Origin: Paracoccaceae bacterium
GTDB taxonomy: Bacteria > Pseudomonadota > Alphaproteobacteria > Rhizobiales > Stappiaceae
Assembly (NCBI GenBank): GCA_002709505.1
Contig: PARB01000062.1
Coordinates: 1-42,221 of the forward strand
DNA: 42,221 nt
Reading direction: 5' to 3'
In this document: positions 1 through 7,586 of the stretch, piece after piece
Layout: every line of letters starts with the position of its first letter
How positions within the stretch are numbered: position 1 is the stretch's first letter
The notes under the pieces: generated by a model
What the model was told of the DNA's origin: nothing
The model's database searches: none
What the model saw: only the letters and a program-made list of their open reading frames with translations
Position numbers and translations under genes: made by a program

Positions 1-131
1 TGGCCGGCGCGATGGTCGACATGATGCAGGCGGAAAACAGCTTCAAGGCGAATGCGGCGGTCGCCGGCCGTATCGCCGACATGCAGCAAGCCTATCTCGA
101 CGTGCTGGGAAGCTCCCGCAAGGCGCGCTAA
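1..131 (+). CDS. C-terminal fragment of a possible flagellar rod-type protein
   Basis: Only the last 42 codons are in the window (reading frame from base 3, TAA at 129-131). The peptide contains VDMMQAENSFKANAAV, which resembles the C-terminal helix of flagellar basal-body rod and hook proteins (D-M-x-x-A-x-x-x-x-x-A-N-x-x-V), the segment that forms the coiled-coil core of the axial structure. It ends in a basic tail, SSRKAR. The N-terminal part that would settle the family lies outside the window, so this is a motif-level call. Any alpha-helical protein with a similar heptad pattern remains possible. Confidence 0.42.
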   Translation, partial: AGAMVDMMQAENSFKANAAVAGRIADMQQAYLDVLGSSRKAR

Positions 132-138
132 GACGGCG

Positions 139-747
139 TCAGGGCGCCAGCCAGCATCCTGACCAGCCGTCGCCGGCCCGCTCGAAGCGCGCCCGTGCGT
201 GGCCTCTGGCCGCGAGATAGAGCCACTCCATCCGCAAGACCTCGGCCATCAGTACGGCGAAGTTCGCCCGTCCCTCGTCGGGGCATCCGCTGTCGTAGAC
301 GGCCGTGCCGGGAGCGGGGATTTCCGTTCCGGGACCGGTCTCGATCTGATAGCAGGCGCGGCTCATCGGACGGGTCGCGGACCAGGCCCGCTCGACCGTT
401 TCGCCGTCATGCAAAAGGGTCAGCCGGCAACTCAATCTGAGCTGAATTTTGCAATCTGAGTCGTAAATTTCGCAAAATCCGCTCGAATTTTGATGAATTT
501 GATGCGCCTTGCCGCTGCGTTTGTCGGTATGGAAGCGAAGCGTCAGGGGCGACTTGTCCACGCCCCTCAGGACCATCCGGCGCACGTCCGGGGTGTTCTG
601 CGGGGTCACAGTCGCGACCGCCGGGGTGTGAAACGCGGACCGCCGGTTGCGCACACCGTCGGTGAGCCGACGGCTGATCTCTTCAAGCGTCAGGTCGAGG
701 TCGTCGTAGAAGGCCGGAAGGCCTGGCCTGGCGGTATCGAGCGACAT
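139..747 (-). CDS. Pyridoxamine 5'-phosphate oxidase-family (PPOX-fold) protein
   Basis: A 202-residue soluble protein with the FMN-binding split-barrel layout: an R-R-S-A-F-H-T-P-A-V-A-T-V strand near residue 36, R-x-M-V-L-R-G around residues 56-62, L-R-F-H-T-D-x-R-S-x-K near residue 70, and a C-terminal M-E-W-L-Y-L-x-x-x-G-H-x-R-A-R-F block. This matches the Alr4036/pyridoxamine oxidase-like group rather than classical PdxH. A role in flavin-dependent oxidation is inferred from the fold; the substrate is unknown. The ATG at 747 is preceded by AGGGA at a good distance. The gene is convergent with the preceding fragment, 7 bases away. Nothing in the context indicates a pathway. Confidence 0.75.
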   Translation of the reverse strand: MSLDTARPGLPAFYDDLDLTLEEISRRLTDGVRNRRSAFHTPAVATVTPQNTPDVRRMVLRGVDKSPLTLRFHTDKRSGKAHQIHQNSSGFCEIYDSDCKIQLRLSCRLTLLHDGETVERAWSATRPMSRACYQIETGPGTEIPAPGTAVYDSGCPDEGRANFAVLMAEVLRMEWLYLAARGHARARFERAGDGWSGCWLAP

Positions 748-870
748 GCCGATTCCCTGATCTCACAATTCATTGATCTCACGATGGGAAAGCGCGCGAA
801 GGCAGCTTCAGTCCGTGAGTCATGGGGCAGCTTGGGGATGAGGGCAAGGCCCGGAAGCGGGATCCGGAAA

Positions 871-912
871 AACGAACGCCCACCGGAGGGAGGAGGACCG
901 GTGGGCGTCGTT
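871..912 (-). ncRNA. Cuckoo/CcsR-like hairpin B3 with terminator
   Basis: Third hairpin of a triplet read on the minus strand. Arms 876-886 and 898-908 pair perfectly over 11 bp and can extend to about 15 bp with one bulge. The minus-strand loop is UCCUCCUCCCU, an anti-Shine-Dalgarno sequence. A run of five U (868-872) follows directly, so this hairpin probably also ends transcription. The loop is almost identical to that of A3 (1570-1600). Confidence 0.72.
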
Positions 913-921
913 TTCGATTGT

Positions 922-950
922 GACCGGCGTTGGGAGGAGGAGCGCCGGTC
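922..950 (-). ncRNA. Cuckoo/CcsR-like hairpin B2
   Basis: Arms 922-929 (GACCGGCG) and 943-950 (CGCCGGTC) pair over 8 bp. The minus-strand loop reads CUCCUCCUCCCAA, containing the CCUCCUCCC core. It is the middle element of the triplet, about 10 bases from B3 and 13 from B1. Confidence 0.68.
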
Positions 951-963
951 GGGTCAGGCTCAA

Positions 964-984
964 GGCGCTGGGAGGAGGTGCGCC
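964..984 (-). ncRNA. Cuckoo/CcsR-like hairpin B1
   Basis: Short stem of 5 bp (964-968 with 980-984) whose minus-strand loop is ACCUCCUCCCA. It is the weakest of the six hairpins by stem length, but it has the shared loop core and lies in line with B2 and B3. No DUF1127 gene directly precedes this triplet; a bidirectional terminator at 1127-1164 separates it from the gene at 1204-1353, so it may have its own promoter in 985-1126. Confidence 0.58.
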
Positions 985-1070
985 CGAACCCGATGACAGT
1001 GATATGGGCGACTCGCGCCGGGATTTCCAGAGCGGTTCCTGCATAGCTGCCCCTCGCAGAGCGGGTAGCA

Positions 1071-1086
1071 ATTCACTTTTGTGAAT
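1071..1086. repeat. Inverted repeat ATTCAC-N4-GTGAAT
   Basis: A 6-bp perfect inverted repeat with a TTTT spacer, extendable to GCAATTCAC / GTGAATATTGC with one bulge. It lies between the terminator of the first DUF1127 gene and the B hairpin triplet, where a promoter for the triplet would be expected. It could be an operator or a small hairpin; nothing else identifies it. Confidence 0.35.
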
Positions 1087-1126
1087 ATTGCGGTGCATTC
1101 ATAGGCAAACTGCTGATTCAGAATGC

Positions 1127-1164
1127 AAAAAGCGCCGCCCGGAGGAAACCGGCCGGCGCTTTTT
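1127..1164. terminator. Bidirectional rho-independent terminator
   Basis: AAAAAGCGCCG (1127-1137) pairs with CGGCGCTTTTT (1154-1164), and an inner CCGG/CCGG extends the stem past one C-C mismatch. A-runs and T-runs flank the stem, so it works on either strand. On the minus strand it follows the DUF1127 gene at 1204-1353. The minus-strand sequence next to the loop contains UCCUCC, a weak echo of the cuckoo loops. Confidence 0.75.
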
Positions 1165-1203
1165 GAGGCAAGAATCCGGCGGCCCGTTCAGGACCGCGAC
1201 GGA

Positions 1204-1353
1204 TTAGCGCATGTTGCTGCGGGCAATGAAGTCGATGTCGCCGCGGCCGATGCCGAGGTCGTTCAGCTCGCGATTGGACAGGCGGGACAGTTCGTCATAG
1301 GTGCGACGGTACTTCTGCCAGGAATGATATTTGCGCACGAGATTGTCGAGCAT
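1204..1353 (-). CDS. DUF1127 small arginine-rich protein (copy 1)
   Basis: A 49-residue protein, MLDNLVRKYHSW at the start and L-S-N-R-E-L-N-D-L-G-I-G-R-G-D-I near residues 25-40, the hallmark of DUF1127. In alphaproteobacteria such proteins act in RNA maturation and turnover and in phosphate or stress responses; CcaF1 of Rhodobacter sphaeroides, encoded next to CcsR small RNAs, is an example. The chosen ATG (1353) has GGAG (1362-1365) at a normal distance; an upstream ATG at 1365 would add four residues and lacks a site. It is followed by the terminator at 1127-1164. It is closely related to the copy at 1693-1842. Confidence 0.88.
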   Translation of the reverse strand: MLDNLVRKYHSWQKYRRTYDELSRLSNRELNDLGIGRGDIDFIARSNMR

Positions 1354-1452
1354 TGGAAACTCCATCGTCTGGATCTGTCTGGGCTGAGATGCGCCGCGCA
1401 TGTTGCGCTGCAGCACTCTCTTCTTGCTTGGATATGGGGTGAGTCCCCGAAA

Positions 1453-1472
1453 GCGGAATGCGCTCATTCCGC
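1453..1472. repeat. Inverted repeat GCGGAATG-N4-CATTCCGC
   Basis: Perfect 8-bp arms (1453-1460, 1465-1472) with a 4-base spacer, about 100 bases upstream of the first DUF1127 gene and 90 bases beyond the A hairpin triplet on the minus strand. There is no T-run, so an operator upstream of the DUF1127 gene is as likely as a transcription end for the A triplet. Confidence 0.4.
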
Positions 1473-1558
1473 ATGACCGTCATGCAGTTCCTGCAAGCCG
1501 GGAAACGGAAGCGCGGCGCATCTGGCCGCTTGCGGCGGTGGCCGTCGGGATGCTCTGC

Positions 1559-1600
1559 AAAAATGCGATCGCCCGCCGGAGGGAGGAGGACCGGCGGGCG
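1559..1600 (-). ncRNA. Cuckoo/CcsR-like hairpin A3 with terminator
   Basis: Arms 1570-1579 and 1591-1600 pair over 10 bp. The minus-strand loop is UCCUCCUCCCU, the same as in B3. A U-run (bases 1563-1559) follows a few bases later, so this last hairpin of the triplet probably ends the DUF1127 copy 2 transcript. Confidence 0.74.
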
Positions 1601-1610
1601 ACGCAATGGT

Positions 1611-1642
1611 CGGACGGGATTGGGAGGAGGAGGTCCCGCCCG
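1611..1642 (-). ncRNA. Cuckoo/CcsR-like hairpin A2
   Basis: Nine-bp stem (1611-1619 with 1634-1642) around a loop containing CCUCCUCCUCCC on the minus strand. One position is a G-U wobble in the minus-strand RNA but an A-C mismatch in the plus-strand RNA. This pairing asymmetry supports transcription of the minus strand. Confidence 0.72.
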
Positions 1643-1650
1643 AACACGAC

Positions 1651-1680
1651 AAAGAGACAGGGGAGGAGGTCTATCTCTTT
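1651..1680 (-). ncRNA. Cuckoo/CcsR-like hairpin A1
   Basis: Arms AAAGAGA (1651-1657) and TCTCTTT (1674-1680) enclose a minus-strand loop containing CCUCCUCCCC. It starts only 12 bases after the stop codon of the DUF1127 gene at 1693-1842, so it is almost certainly on the same transcript and would be released by processing. Confidence 0.7.
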
Positions 1681-1692
1681 GATCGTGAGCTG

Positions 1693-1842
1693 TTATCGGC
1701 TGGCGCGACGGGCGACGAAGGAGATGTCGCCGCGTGCGATGCCGAGGTCGTCAAGCTCGCGCGTGGACAGACGCGACAGCTCGGAGACGGTGTTCTGGTA
1801 AGTCCGCCAGTTGCGGTACTTGCGTGCAAGTGAGTCGAACAT
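1693..1842 (-). CDS. DUF1127 small arginine-rich protein (copy 2)
   Basis: A 49-residue gene, easily missed because of its size: starts MFDSLARKYRNW, contains E-L-S-R-L-S-T-R-E-L-D-D-L-G-I-A-R-G-D-I, ends ARRASR. It has the same length as copy 1 and matches it over most of the C-terminal two thirds. ATG at 1842 follows GAGG at a normal distance. Downstream, with a 12-base gap, come hairpins A1-A3. The order DUF1127 gene then tandem CCUCCUCCC hairpins is the arrangement known from CcaF1-CcsR in Rhodobacter, where the small RNAs are cut from the mRNA. A stress-related role in RNA metabolism is inferred from that precedent. Confidence 0.86.
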   Translation of the reverse strand: MFDSLARKYRNWRTYQNTVSELSRLSTRELDDLGIARGDISFVARRASR

Positions 1843-1917
1843 ATTGGCCTCGATGGGTGTAAGGCGACGCCCGGTAGAACCGTTTGCGCCGCCCGAATTC
1901 GATGACCATCAAGTAGG

Positions 1918-1936
1918 TTTTTCAGCCGCTGAAAAA
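1918..1936. repeat. Palindrome TTTTTCAGC-C-GCTGAAAAA
   Basis: Nine-base perfect arms around one central base, 75 bases upstream of DUF1127 copy 2 and about 180 bases beyond the uvrA stop. The tight symmetry fits a dimeric repressor site. It could also form an AU-rich hairpin marking the end of uvrA transcripts, although it is not followed by a T-run on the minus strand. Confidence 0.38.
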
Positions 1937-2117
1937 AAGTGCATTGTTTGCATGGCAGGCGTGCGGATTGTGCATTGCACCATCCCGGAGCGACACGCCC
2001 GGACGCGGCGCGCACAGACATGCGCGCAAACTCCCGGCGAAACGGTGCGGAATGGCTGCGGTTTTCGCCTGCCGCCGCGCGGGGTGCCCCGAACTCCGGC
2101 CCGTGGCACCCGCTGCC

Positions 2118-5084
2118 TTATTCGGCGGCACTCAGGCGCTGGACCGGACGACGCTCGAGCACTTCGCGCAGGAACCGGCCGGTGTAGCTCTCCGGCGTCT
2201 CGACGATGGTTTCCGGTGGACCTTCGGCAACGATCATGCCGCCGCCGTCGCCGCCCTCCGGCCCGAGGTCGACGATCCAGTCGGCCGTCTTGATGACCTC
2301 GAGATTGTGTTCGATCACCAGCACGGTGTTGCCCTGGTCGGCCAGTTCGTGCAGCACCTCCAGAAGCTTGGCGACATCGTGGAAGTGAAGTCCGGTCGTC
2401 GGTTCGTCGAGAATGTAGAGCGTGCGTCCGGTCGCGCGCTTGGCGAGTTCCTTGGCAAGCTTGACGCGCTGCGCCTCGCCGCCCGACAGCGTCGTCGCCT
2501 GCTGGCCGACCTTGATGTAGCCGAGGCCGACGCGGGCGAGCGTCTCCAGCTTGTCGCGCACGGACGGCACGGCGGAGAAGAATCGCGCGCCTTCCTCCAC
2601 CGTCATGTCCAGCACGTCGGCGATCGACTTGCCCTTGAACTCGACTTCCAAGGTCTCGCGGTTGTAGCGTTTCCCCTTGCAGACGTCGCAGGTCACATAG
2701 ACGTCTGGCAGGAAGTGCATCTCGATCTTGATGACGCCGTCGCCCTGGCAGGCCTCGCAGCGCCCGCCCTTGACGTTGAAGGAGAACCGCCCCGGCGCGT
2801 AGCCGCGCGTCTTCGCCTCCGGCAGGCCGGCGAACCACTCGCGGATCGGCGTGAAGGCGCCGGTGTAGGTCGCCGGGTTGGAGCGCGGCGTGCGCCCGAT
2901 CGGCGACTGGTCGATGTCGATCACCTTGTCGAGGAACTCCAGTCCCTCGATGTGGTCGTGCGGCGCCGGATTGTCGCGCGCGCCGTTCAGCCGGCGGGCC
3001 GCGGCCTTGTAGAGTGTGTCGATCAGGAAGGTCGACTTGCCGCCGCCGGAAACGCCGGTGATGCAGGTGAAGGTGCCAAGCGGAATATCCGCCGTGACGT
3101 CCTTGAGATTGTTGCCGCGCGCGCCAGAAACGCGGATCCGGCGGGTCTTGGAGATCGGCCGCCGCTCGGCCGGCATCGGAATGTCCCGCTTGCCGGAGAG
3201 ATACTGACCGGTGAGCGAGGCGTCGGAGGCGAGAATGTCGGCCGGCGTTCCCTGCGCGATGATCTCGCCGCCGTGAATGCCGGCGCCCGGGCCGATGTCG
3301 ACCACATGGTCGGCAGTCAGGATCGCGTCCTCGTCGTGCTCGACGACGATCACCGTGTTGCCGAGATCGCGCAGGTGCTTGAGCGTGTCGAGCAGGCGCG
3401 CGTTGTCGCGCTGATGCAGGCCGATGGAGGGCTCGTCGAGAACATAAAGCACGCCGGTAAGGCCGGAGCCGATCTGCGAGGCAAGTCGGATGCGCTGGCT
3501 TTCGCCGCCCGACAGCGTGCCGGAATTGCGCGACAGCGACAGATAGTCGAGCCCGACATCATTGAGGAACTTCAGCCGCTCGCGGATCTCCTTGAGGATT
3601 CGCACGGCGATCTGCGACTGCTTGTCGGTGAGCGTCTCGGGCAAGGCCTCGAACCAGTCGCCCGCCTCGCGGATCGACAGTTTGGCGATGTCGCCGATGT
3701 GACGCTCGGCAATGCGCACGGCCAGCGCCTCGGGCTTAAGCCGGTTGCCGTTGCAGGCCGGGCAGGGGCGGTCCGACTGGTAGCGCGACAGCTCCTCGCG
3801 CACCCATTCGGAATCGGTCTCGCGCCAGCGCCGCTCGATGTTGCCGACGACCCCCTCGAAGGTCTTCGCCGTGCGGTAGCTGCGCACGCCGTCGTCATAG
3901 ACGAACTCGATCTTTTCGCGCCCCGAGCCGTAGAGGATGGTGTTCCTGACCTCTTCGGCGAGATCCGCCCAAGGGGTGGTCATCGACGCCTTGAAGTGCC
4001 GGGTGATCGCCTCCAGCGTCTGCGTGTAATAGGGCGAGGTCGATCCGGTCTTCGCCCAGGGCAGCACCGCGCCCTGCCGCAGGCTCAGGGTGTGATCGGG
4101 CACGACCAGTTCCGGCTCGAAGGCCAGCGTCGTGCCAAGTCCGTCGCAGGTCGGGCAGGCGCCGAAGGGATTGTTGAAGGAAAACAGCCGCGGTTCGATC
4201 TCGGAGATCGTAAACCCGGAGACCGGGCAGGCGAACTTCTGCGAGAAGACGATGCGCTCATGCGTCTCGTTGCGGTTCTGCAGCACCGCGTCGCCGGCCG
4301 GCGCCGGCAACGGCTTGTCGGCCAGTTCCGCGATGGCAATGCCGTCGGCGAGGCCGAGCGCGGTTTCCAGCGAATCCGCCAGCCGGCCGCCAATGTCGTC
4401 GCGAACGACGATCCGGTCGACCACGACGTCGATGTCGTGCTTCAGCTTCTTGTCGAGTGCCGGCGCGTCCGGGATCTCGTGAAACTCGCCGTCGATCTTG
4501 ACCCGCTGGAAGCCCTTCTTCATCAGCTCCGCGAGTTCCTTGCGGTATTCGCCCTTTCGTCCGCGCACAATCGGCGCCAGCAGGTAGAGCCGCGTGCCTT
4601 CCTCCAGCGCCAGCACCCGGTCGACCATCTGCGACACCGTCTGGCTCTCGATTGGCAGGCCGGTCGCCGGCGAATAGGGCACGCCGATGCGTGCGAACAA
4701 CAGGCGCAGGTAGTCGTAGATCTCCGTCACGGTGCCGACCGTGGAGCGCGGGTTCTTCGACGTCGTCTTCTGTTCGATGGAAATCGCCGGCGACAGGCCG
4801 TCGATCTGGTCGACGTCCGGCTTCTGCATCATCTCCAGGAACTGGCGCGCGTAGGCCGACAGGCTTTCGACATAGCGGCGCTGGCCTTCCGCATAGATCG
4901 TGTCGAAGGCGAGCGACGACTTGCCCGAGCCGGACAGGCCGGTCATCACGATCAGCTTGTCGCGGGGGAGTTCGACATCGACGTTCTTCAGATTGTGCTC
5001 GCGCGCGCCCCGAACGGTGATCAGGCGCCGGTCCGCAGGCGGCGGCGTGGCGGTGGAGGGGGCGGACGAACGCTTCTTGGACAT
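2118..5084 (-). CDS. uvrA: UvrABC excinuclease subunit A
   Basis: Full-length (988 residues) damage-recognition ATPase of nucleotide excision repair. Walker [10 protein letters not shown] is at 49-57. Two ABC signatures, LSGGESQR and LSGGEAQR, mark the two nucleotide-binding domains, and the second half has a four-cysteine zinc module (C-E-A-C ... C-D-V-C) near the DNA-binding hairpin. In the first zinc module the usual C-x-x-C before the E-x-E-P-R-L-F-S-F segment reads C-P-V-S, while the partner C-P-T-C is intact. I believe this change is common in alphaproteobacteria. ATG 5084 has AGGGA upstream. It is divergent from ssb, with a LexA box 153 bp upstream, so SOS induction is expected. Confidence 0.98.
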   Translation of the reverse strand: MSKKRSSAPSTATPPPADRRLITVRGAREHNLKNVDVELPRDKLIVMTGLSGSGKSSLAFDTIYAEGQRRYVESLSAYARQFLEMMQKPDVDQIDGLSPAISIEQKTTSKNPRSTVGTVTEIYDYLRLLFARIGVPYSPATGLPIESQTVSQMVDRVLALEEGTRLYLLAPIVRGRKGEYRKELAELMKKGFQRVKIDGEFHEIPDAPALDKKLKHDIDVVVDRIVVRDDIGGRLADSLETALGLADGIAIAELADKPLPAPAGDAVLQNRNETHERIVFSQKFACPVSGFTISEIEPRLFSFNNPFGACPTCDGLGTTLAFEPELVVPDHTLSLRQGAVLPWAKTGSTSPYYTQTLEAITRHFKASMTTPWADLAEEVRNTILYGSGREKIEFVYDDGVRSYRTAKTFEGVVGNIERRWRETDSEWVREELSRYQSDRPCPACNGNRLKPEALAVRIAERHIGDIAKLSIREAGDWFEALPETLTDKQSQIAVRILKEIRERLKFLNDVGLDYLSLSRNSGTLSGGESQRIRLASQIGSGLTGVLYVLDEPSIGLHQRDNARLLDTLKHLRDLGNTVIVVEHDEDAILTADHVVDIGPGAGIHGGEIIAQGTPADILASDASLTGQYLSGKRDIPMPAERRPISKTRRIRVSGARGNNLKDVTADIPLGTFTCITGVSGGGKSTFLIDTLYKAAARRLNGARDNPAPHDHIEGLEFLDKVIDIDQSPIGRTPRSNPATYTGAFTPIREWFAGLPEAKTRGYAPGRFSFNVKGGRCEACQGDGVIKIEMHFLPDVYVTCDVCKGKRYNRETLEVEFKGKSIADVLDMTVEEGARFFSAVPSVRDKLETLARVGLGYIKVGQQATTLSGGEAQRVKLAKELAKRATGRTLYILDEPTTGLHFHDVAKLLEVLHELADQGNTVLVIEHNLEVIKTADWIVDLGPEGGDGGGMIVAEGPPETIVETPESYTGRFLREVLERRPVQRLSAAE

Positions 5085-5236
5085 GAATGGGTCCCTGGTG
5101 GCAGTGCCGATTGCGGATGGTCGCGGTTGCGCGCGAGCTTTATTGCGGCGGCGCGTCCCGCCCTCGGTCGCGGGGCACGTGGAACGCCGGTCTTACTGGA
5201 ATGGTCTTACGCGGGCGGGAGCGAACCCGATTGCGT

Positions 5237-5251
5237 GAACATAAAAGGAAC
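5237..5251. promoter_or_regulatory. LexA (SOS) box, uvrA-proximal
   Basis: GAAC-ATAAAAG-GAAC, an exact match to the alphaproteobacterial LexA box GAAC-N7-GAAC (GTTC-N7-GTTC on the other strand). It lies between the divergent uvrA and ssb genes, on the uvrA side. Confidence 0.85.
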
Positions 5252-5376
5252 ATGCCTGTGCACGCAAGCCCGGCAAGGCGAACGTGGCGTCATGTCGCCT
5301 CGCATTCAATTGGGGCTTTTAACCGGACTTGCCAGGGAATCCACATTTTCCCGCTTGTTTAGCGGTTCAGGATATG

Positions 5377-5391
5377 GAACGAATAAGGAAC
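5377..5391. promoter_or_regulatory. LexA (SOS) box, ssb-proximal
   Basis: A second exact box, GAAC-GAATAAG-GAAC, 118 bp upstream of the ssb start and 140 bp from the first. Two boxes in one divergent region suggest separate control of each promoter. The rest of the 424-bp gap (5085-5508) shows nothing else that I can identify. Confidence 0.85.
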
Positions 5392-5508
5392 ATTTGCAGC
5401 AGATGGCCTTGCGATTGTGGAAAAGCCGCAGATTGGCCCGGCGCCGCCGGGCGCTAGCGCCTATGGTCGGGGCCAACAGGCACACAGCACGGATTTGAGG
5501 AGACGAGG

Positions 5509-6081
5509 ATGTCGGGAAGCGTCAACAAGGTGATCCTGGTCGGCAATCTGGGTGCCGATCCGGAAGTCCGGCGGATGCAGGACGGGCGTCCGGTGGTGAA
5601 CCTGCGTCTGGCGACCTCGGAAACCTGGCGCGACAAGAACTCCGGAGAGCGCCGCGAGCGCACGGAGTGGCATCGCGTCGTGATCTTCAACGAAGGTCTG
5701 GCCAAGGTCGCGGAAAACTACCTGCGCAAGGGATCGAAGGTCTATGTCGAGGGGCAGCTCCAGACCCGCAAGTGGCAGGACCAGTCCGGTCAGGATCGCT
5801 ACAGCACCGAAGTCGTGCTTCAGGGCTTTAACGGATCGCTCACCATGCTCGACGGGCGCGGTGAGGGCGGCGCTGGCGGTGGCGGTCGCTCCGGCGGTGG
5901 TGGCGGCTACGTCGAGCAGGGCGGCGGCGGTTACGACCAGGGCGGCTACGATCAGGGCGGCGGATACGACCAGGGCGGTCCGTCCGGCGGTGGCAAGCCC
6001 GGTGGCAGGTCGTCTTCCGGCGGCGGTCAGCGCGGCGGCTTCGGCGGTCCGGGCGACATGGACGACGAAATCCCGTTCTGA
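5509..6081 (+). CDS. ssb: Single-stranded DNA-binding protein
   Basis: A 190-residue SSB. The OB fold covers about residues 4-110, with [10 protein letters not shown] at the start, T-E-W-H-R-V-V-I-F near residue 52 and [11 protein letters not shown] near residue 82. A glycine-rich, Q/Y/D-containing linker (about 120-175) leads to the acidic tip DDEIPF, which recruits repair and replication partners such as RecO, Exo I and the clamp loader. The start follows GGAG. The uvrA-ssb divergent pair with LexA boxes is a familiar arrangement. The next gene, a DNA glycosylase, begins 2 bases after the stop, which suggests co-transcription. Confidence 0.97.
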   Translation: MSGSVNKVILVGNLGADPEVRRMQDGRPVVNLRLATSETWRDKNSGERRERTEWHRVVIFNEGLAKVAENYLRKGSKVYVEGQLQTRKWQDQSGQDRYSTEVVLQGFNGSLTMLDGRGEGGAGGGGRSGGGGGYVEQGGGGYDQGGYDQGGGYDQGGPSGGGKPGGRSSSGGGQRGGFGGPGDMDDEIPF

Positions 6082-6083
6082 CG

Positions 6084-6611
6084 ATGGAGGTGCGCGAGAC
6101 AGATGCGTCGCGCGCGCCCGTCCTGCCCGACGTTCTGCAGCCGGGTCTGGACGTTGTCTTTTGCGGAACCGGCGCCGGGCGCCGGTCCGCGCAGGCGAGG
6201 GCCTATTACGCCGGCCCCGGCAACCGGTTCTGGTGGGCACTGGCCGAAGTCGGCCTGACGCCGCGGCTGTTTTCTCCGCAGGAATTCCCGGAACTTCCCA
6301 ACTTCGGCATCGGTCTGACGGATATTTCCAAGGCGCACATCGGCCAGGATCACGAGCTCGATCCCGCTGCCTGCGACGCGCGCGGGCTTGCCGAGCGCAT
6401 TGCGGCCGTGGCGCCGCGCGCCCTGGCCTTCACCAGCAAGCGGGCCGCGGCTCTGTATTTCGGCTGCCCGACCCGCGCTCTGGCCTACGGCCTCCAGACC
6501 CTGACGATTGAAACGACGCGGATCCACGTGCTGCCATCGCCGTCAGGGGCCGCGCGCGGTCATTGGTCGCTCGATCCCTGGCGGGATCTGGCGGAACGCC
6601 TCGCGCGCTGA
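6084..6611 (+). CDS. mug: Mug/TDG-family mismatch-specific uracil-DNA glycosylase
   Basis: A 175-residue base-excision repair enzyme, similar along its whole length to E. coli Mug: V-V-F-C-G at 24-28, A-G-P-G-N-R-F-W at 43-50, and the second motif L-P-S-P-S-G near the C-terminus. Motif 1, normally G-I-N-P-G with the catalytic Asn18, reads G-T-G-A-G (28-32), so that Asn is Gly30. An Asp (D80, in G-L-T-D-I) lies where E. coli has Lys68; in the Deinococcus radiodurans enzyme an Asp has been reported as the catalytic residue. The protein is thus probably active but of the Asp-type subgroup with broader substrates. It follows ssb by 2 bases. Confidence 0.85.
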   Translation: MEVRETDASRAPVLPDVLQPGLDVVFCGTGAGRRSAQARAYYAGPGNRFWWALAEVGLTPRLFSPQEFPELPNFGIGLTDISKAHIGQDHELDPAACDARGLAERIAAVAPRALAFTSKRAAALYFGCPTRALAYGLQTLTIETTRIHVLPSPSGAARGHWSLDPWRDLAERLAR

Positions 6612-6623
6612 TGGAGCTTCGGG

Positions 6624-7586
6624 TCAGCTTGCCGGCGGATCGTCATGCCGACGGTCGGCTTCCAGCATTTCCATATGGTGGCGGGTGGCCTGCGCTTCGA
6701 TGAACACCCGCCGCACGATCGGAAAGCGCCGCTTGATCGCCACCTCGAGCGCGTAGATCGATTCCTCCACACTGCCGACGGTGAGGTTGTTCTCGAAATC
6801 GATGGACAGCGCCAACAGCACGTCCTGCGGACCGCGGTGCAGGGTGCGGATCTCGTTCATGCGCGAGACGGTCGGCGTCGCCTCGACGAGGTTGCGGATG
6901 ACCTCCACCGTGGCGGGGTCGGCGCCCTCGCCGACGAGCAGGCTCTTGGTTTCATAGGCCAGAAACGCGGCGGTCAGCGCCAGGATCACGCCGATCATGA
7001 CCGAGGCCGCGCCATCGAGCCACGGCAGGCCGAGGAACTGGACGCCGAGCAGCCCCAGCAGCGCCACGACAAGGCCGGCCATCGCCGCGGTGTCCTCGAA
7101 CAGAACGGTGAAGACGGCCGGGTCCTTGCTCTCGCGCACCGCCTGCAGAAGGCCGCGCTGGCCGCGCACCCGGTCGAACTCCTTGTAGGCAATCCACCAG
7201 GCAACCGATTCAAAGACAATGGCCAGGCTCAAAACCACATAAGCGACGATCGGCGAGGTGATCGGATGCGGATGCAAGATCTTCTGGACGCCCTCGTAGA
7301 TCGAAATGCCGGAGCCGACGGCGAAGATCAGGATCGCCACGACGAAGGCCCAGAAGTAGAGCTCCACACCGTAGCCGAACGGGTGTTTCTCGTCGGCCGG
7401 CTGATCCGCCTTCTTGAGGCCGTAGAGCAGAAGCCCCTGGTTGCCGGTGTCGACCAGCGAGTGGATTCCTTCCGAGAGCATCGCCGAGGAGCCGGTGTAG
7501 GCAGCCGCGAAGAACTTGGTGATGGCGATCAGGCCGTTGCCGGCGAGAGCGGCATAGATGACTTTTTTCGAGCCCGTGGCGGCCAT
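6624..7586 (-). CDS. Cation diffusion facilitator family transporter
   Basis: A 320-residue inner-membrane protein. The N-terminal region has K-x-x-A-A-A-Y-T-G-S-S-A-M-L-S-E-G-I-H-S-L-V-D-T-G-N-Q, the CDF metal-site helix in which H and D are transport-site ligands; about six hydrophobic segments follow to residue 215, then a cytoplasmic ferredoxin-like domain. The K-H-P-F-G-Y-G motif after TM2 is typical of the ZitB/MMT1/SLC30A9-like branch. Export of Zn, Fe or Mn is inferred; the metal cannot be told from sequence. ATG 7586 has AGGGGA 8 bases upstream. Convergent with mug. Confidence 0.9.
   Translation of the reverse strand: MAATGSKKVIYAALAGNGLIAITKFFAAAYTGSSAMLSEGIHSLVDTGNQGLLLYGLKKADQPADEKHPFGYGVELYFWAFVVAILIFAVGSGISIYEGVQKILHPHPITSPIVAYVVLSLAIVFESVAWWIAYKEFDRVRGQRGLLQAVRESKDPAVFTVLFEDTAAMAGLVVALLGLLGVQFLGLPWLDGAASVMIGVILALTAAFLAYETKSLLVGEGADPATVEVIRNLVEATPTVSRMNEIRTLHRGPQDVLLALSIDFENNLTVGSVEESIYALEVAIKRRFPIVRRVFIEAQATRHHMEMLEADRRHDDPPAS

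Noticed and set aside
1023..1048. Possible general-stress (EcfG) promoter before the B triplet
   Set aside because: A GGAAC is present on the minus strand, but 17 bases later the sequence is CGCG rather than CGTT.
820..1098. 92-codon frame across the B hairpin triplet
   Set aside because: The apparent protein is dictated by the hairpin repeats (P-P-P-S, L-L-L-P, S-S-S-L from CCTCC runs) and has no family resemblance.
1944..5498. 1184-codon open frame on the plus strand
   Set aside because: It lies antisense to uvrA, whose identity is certain. High GC at third positions removes stop codons from the opposite strand. The translation has no recognisable domain.
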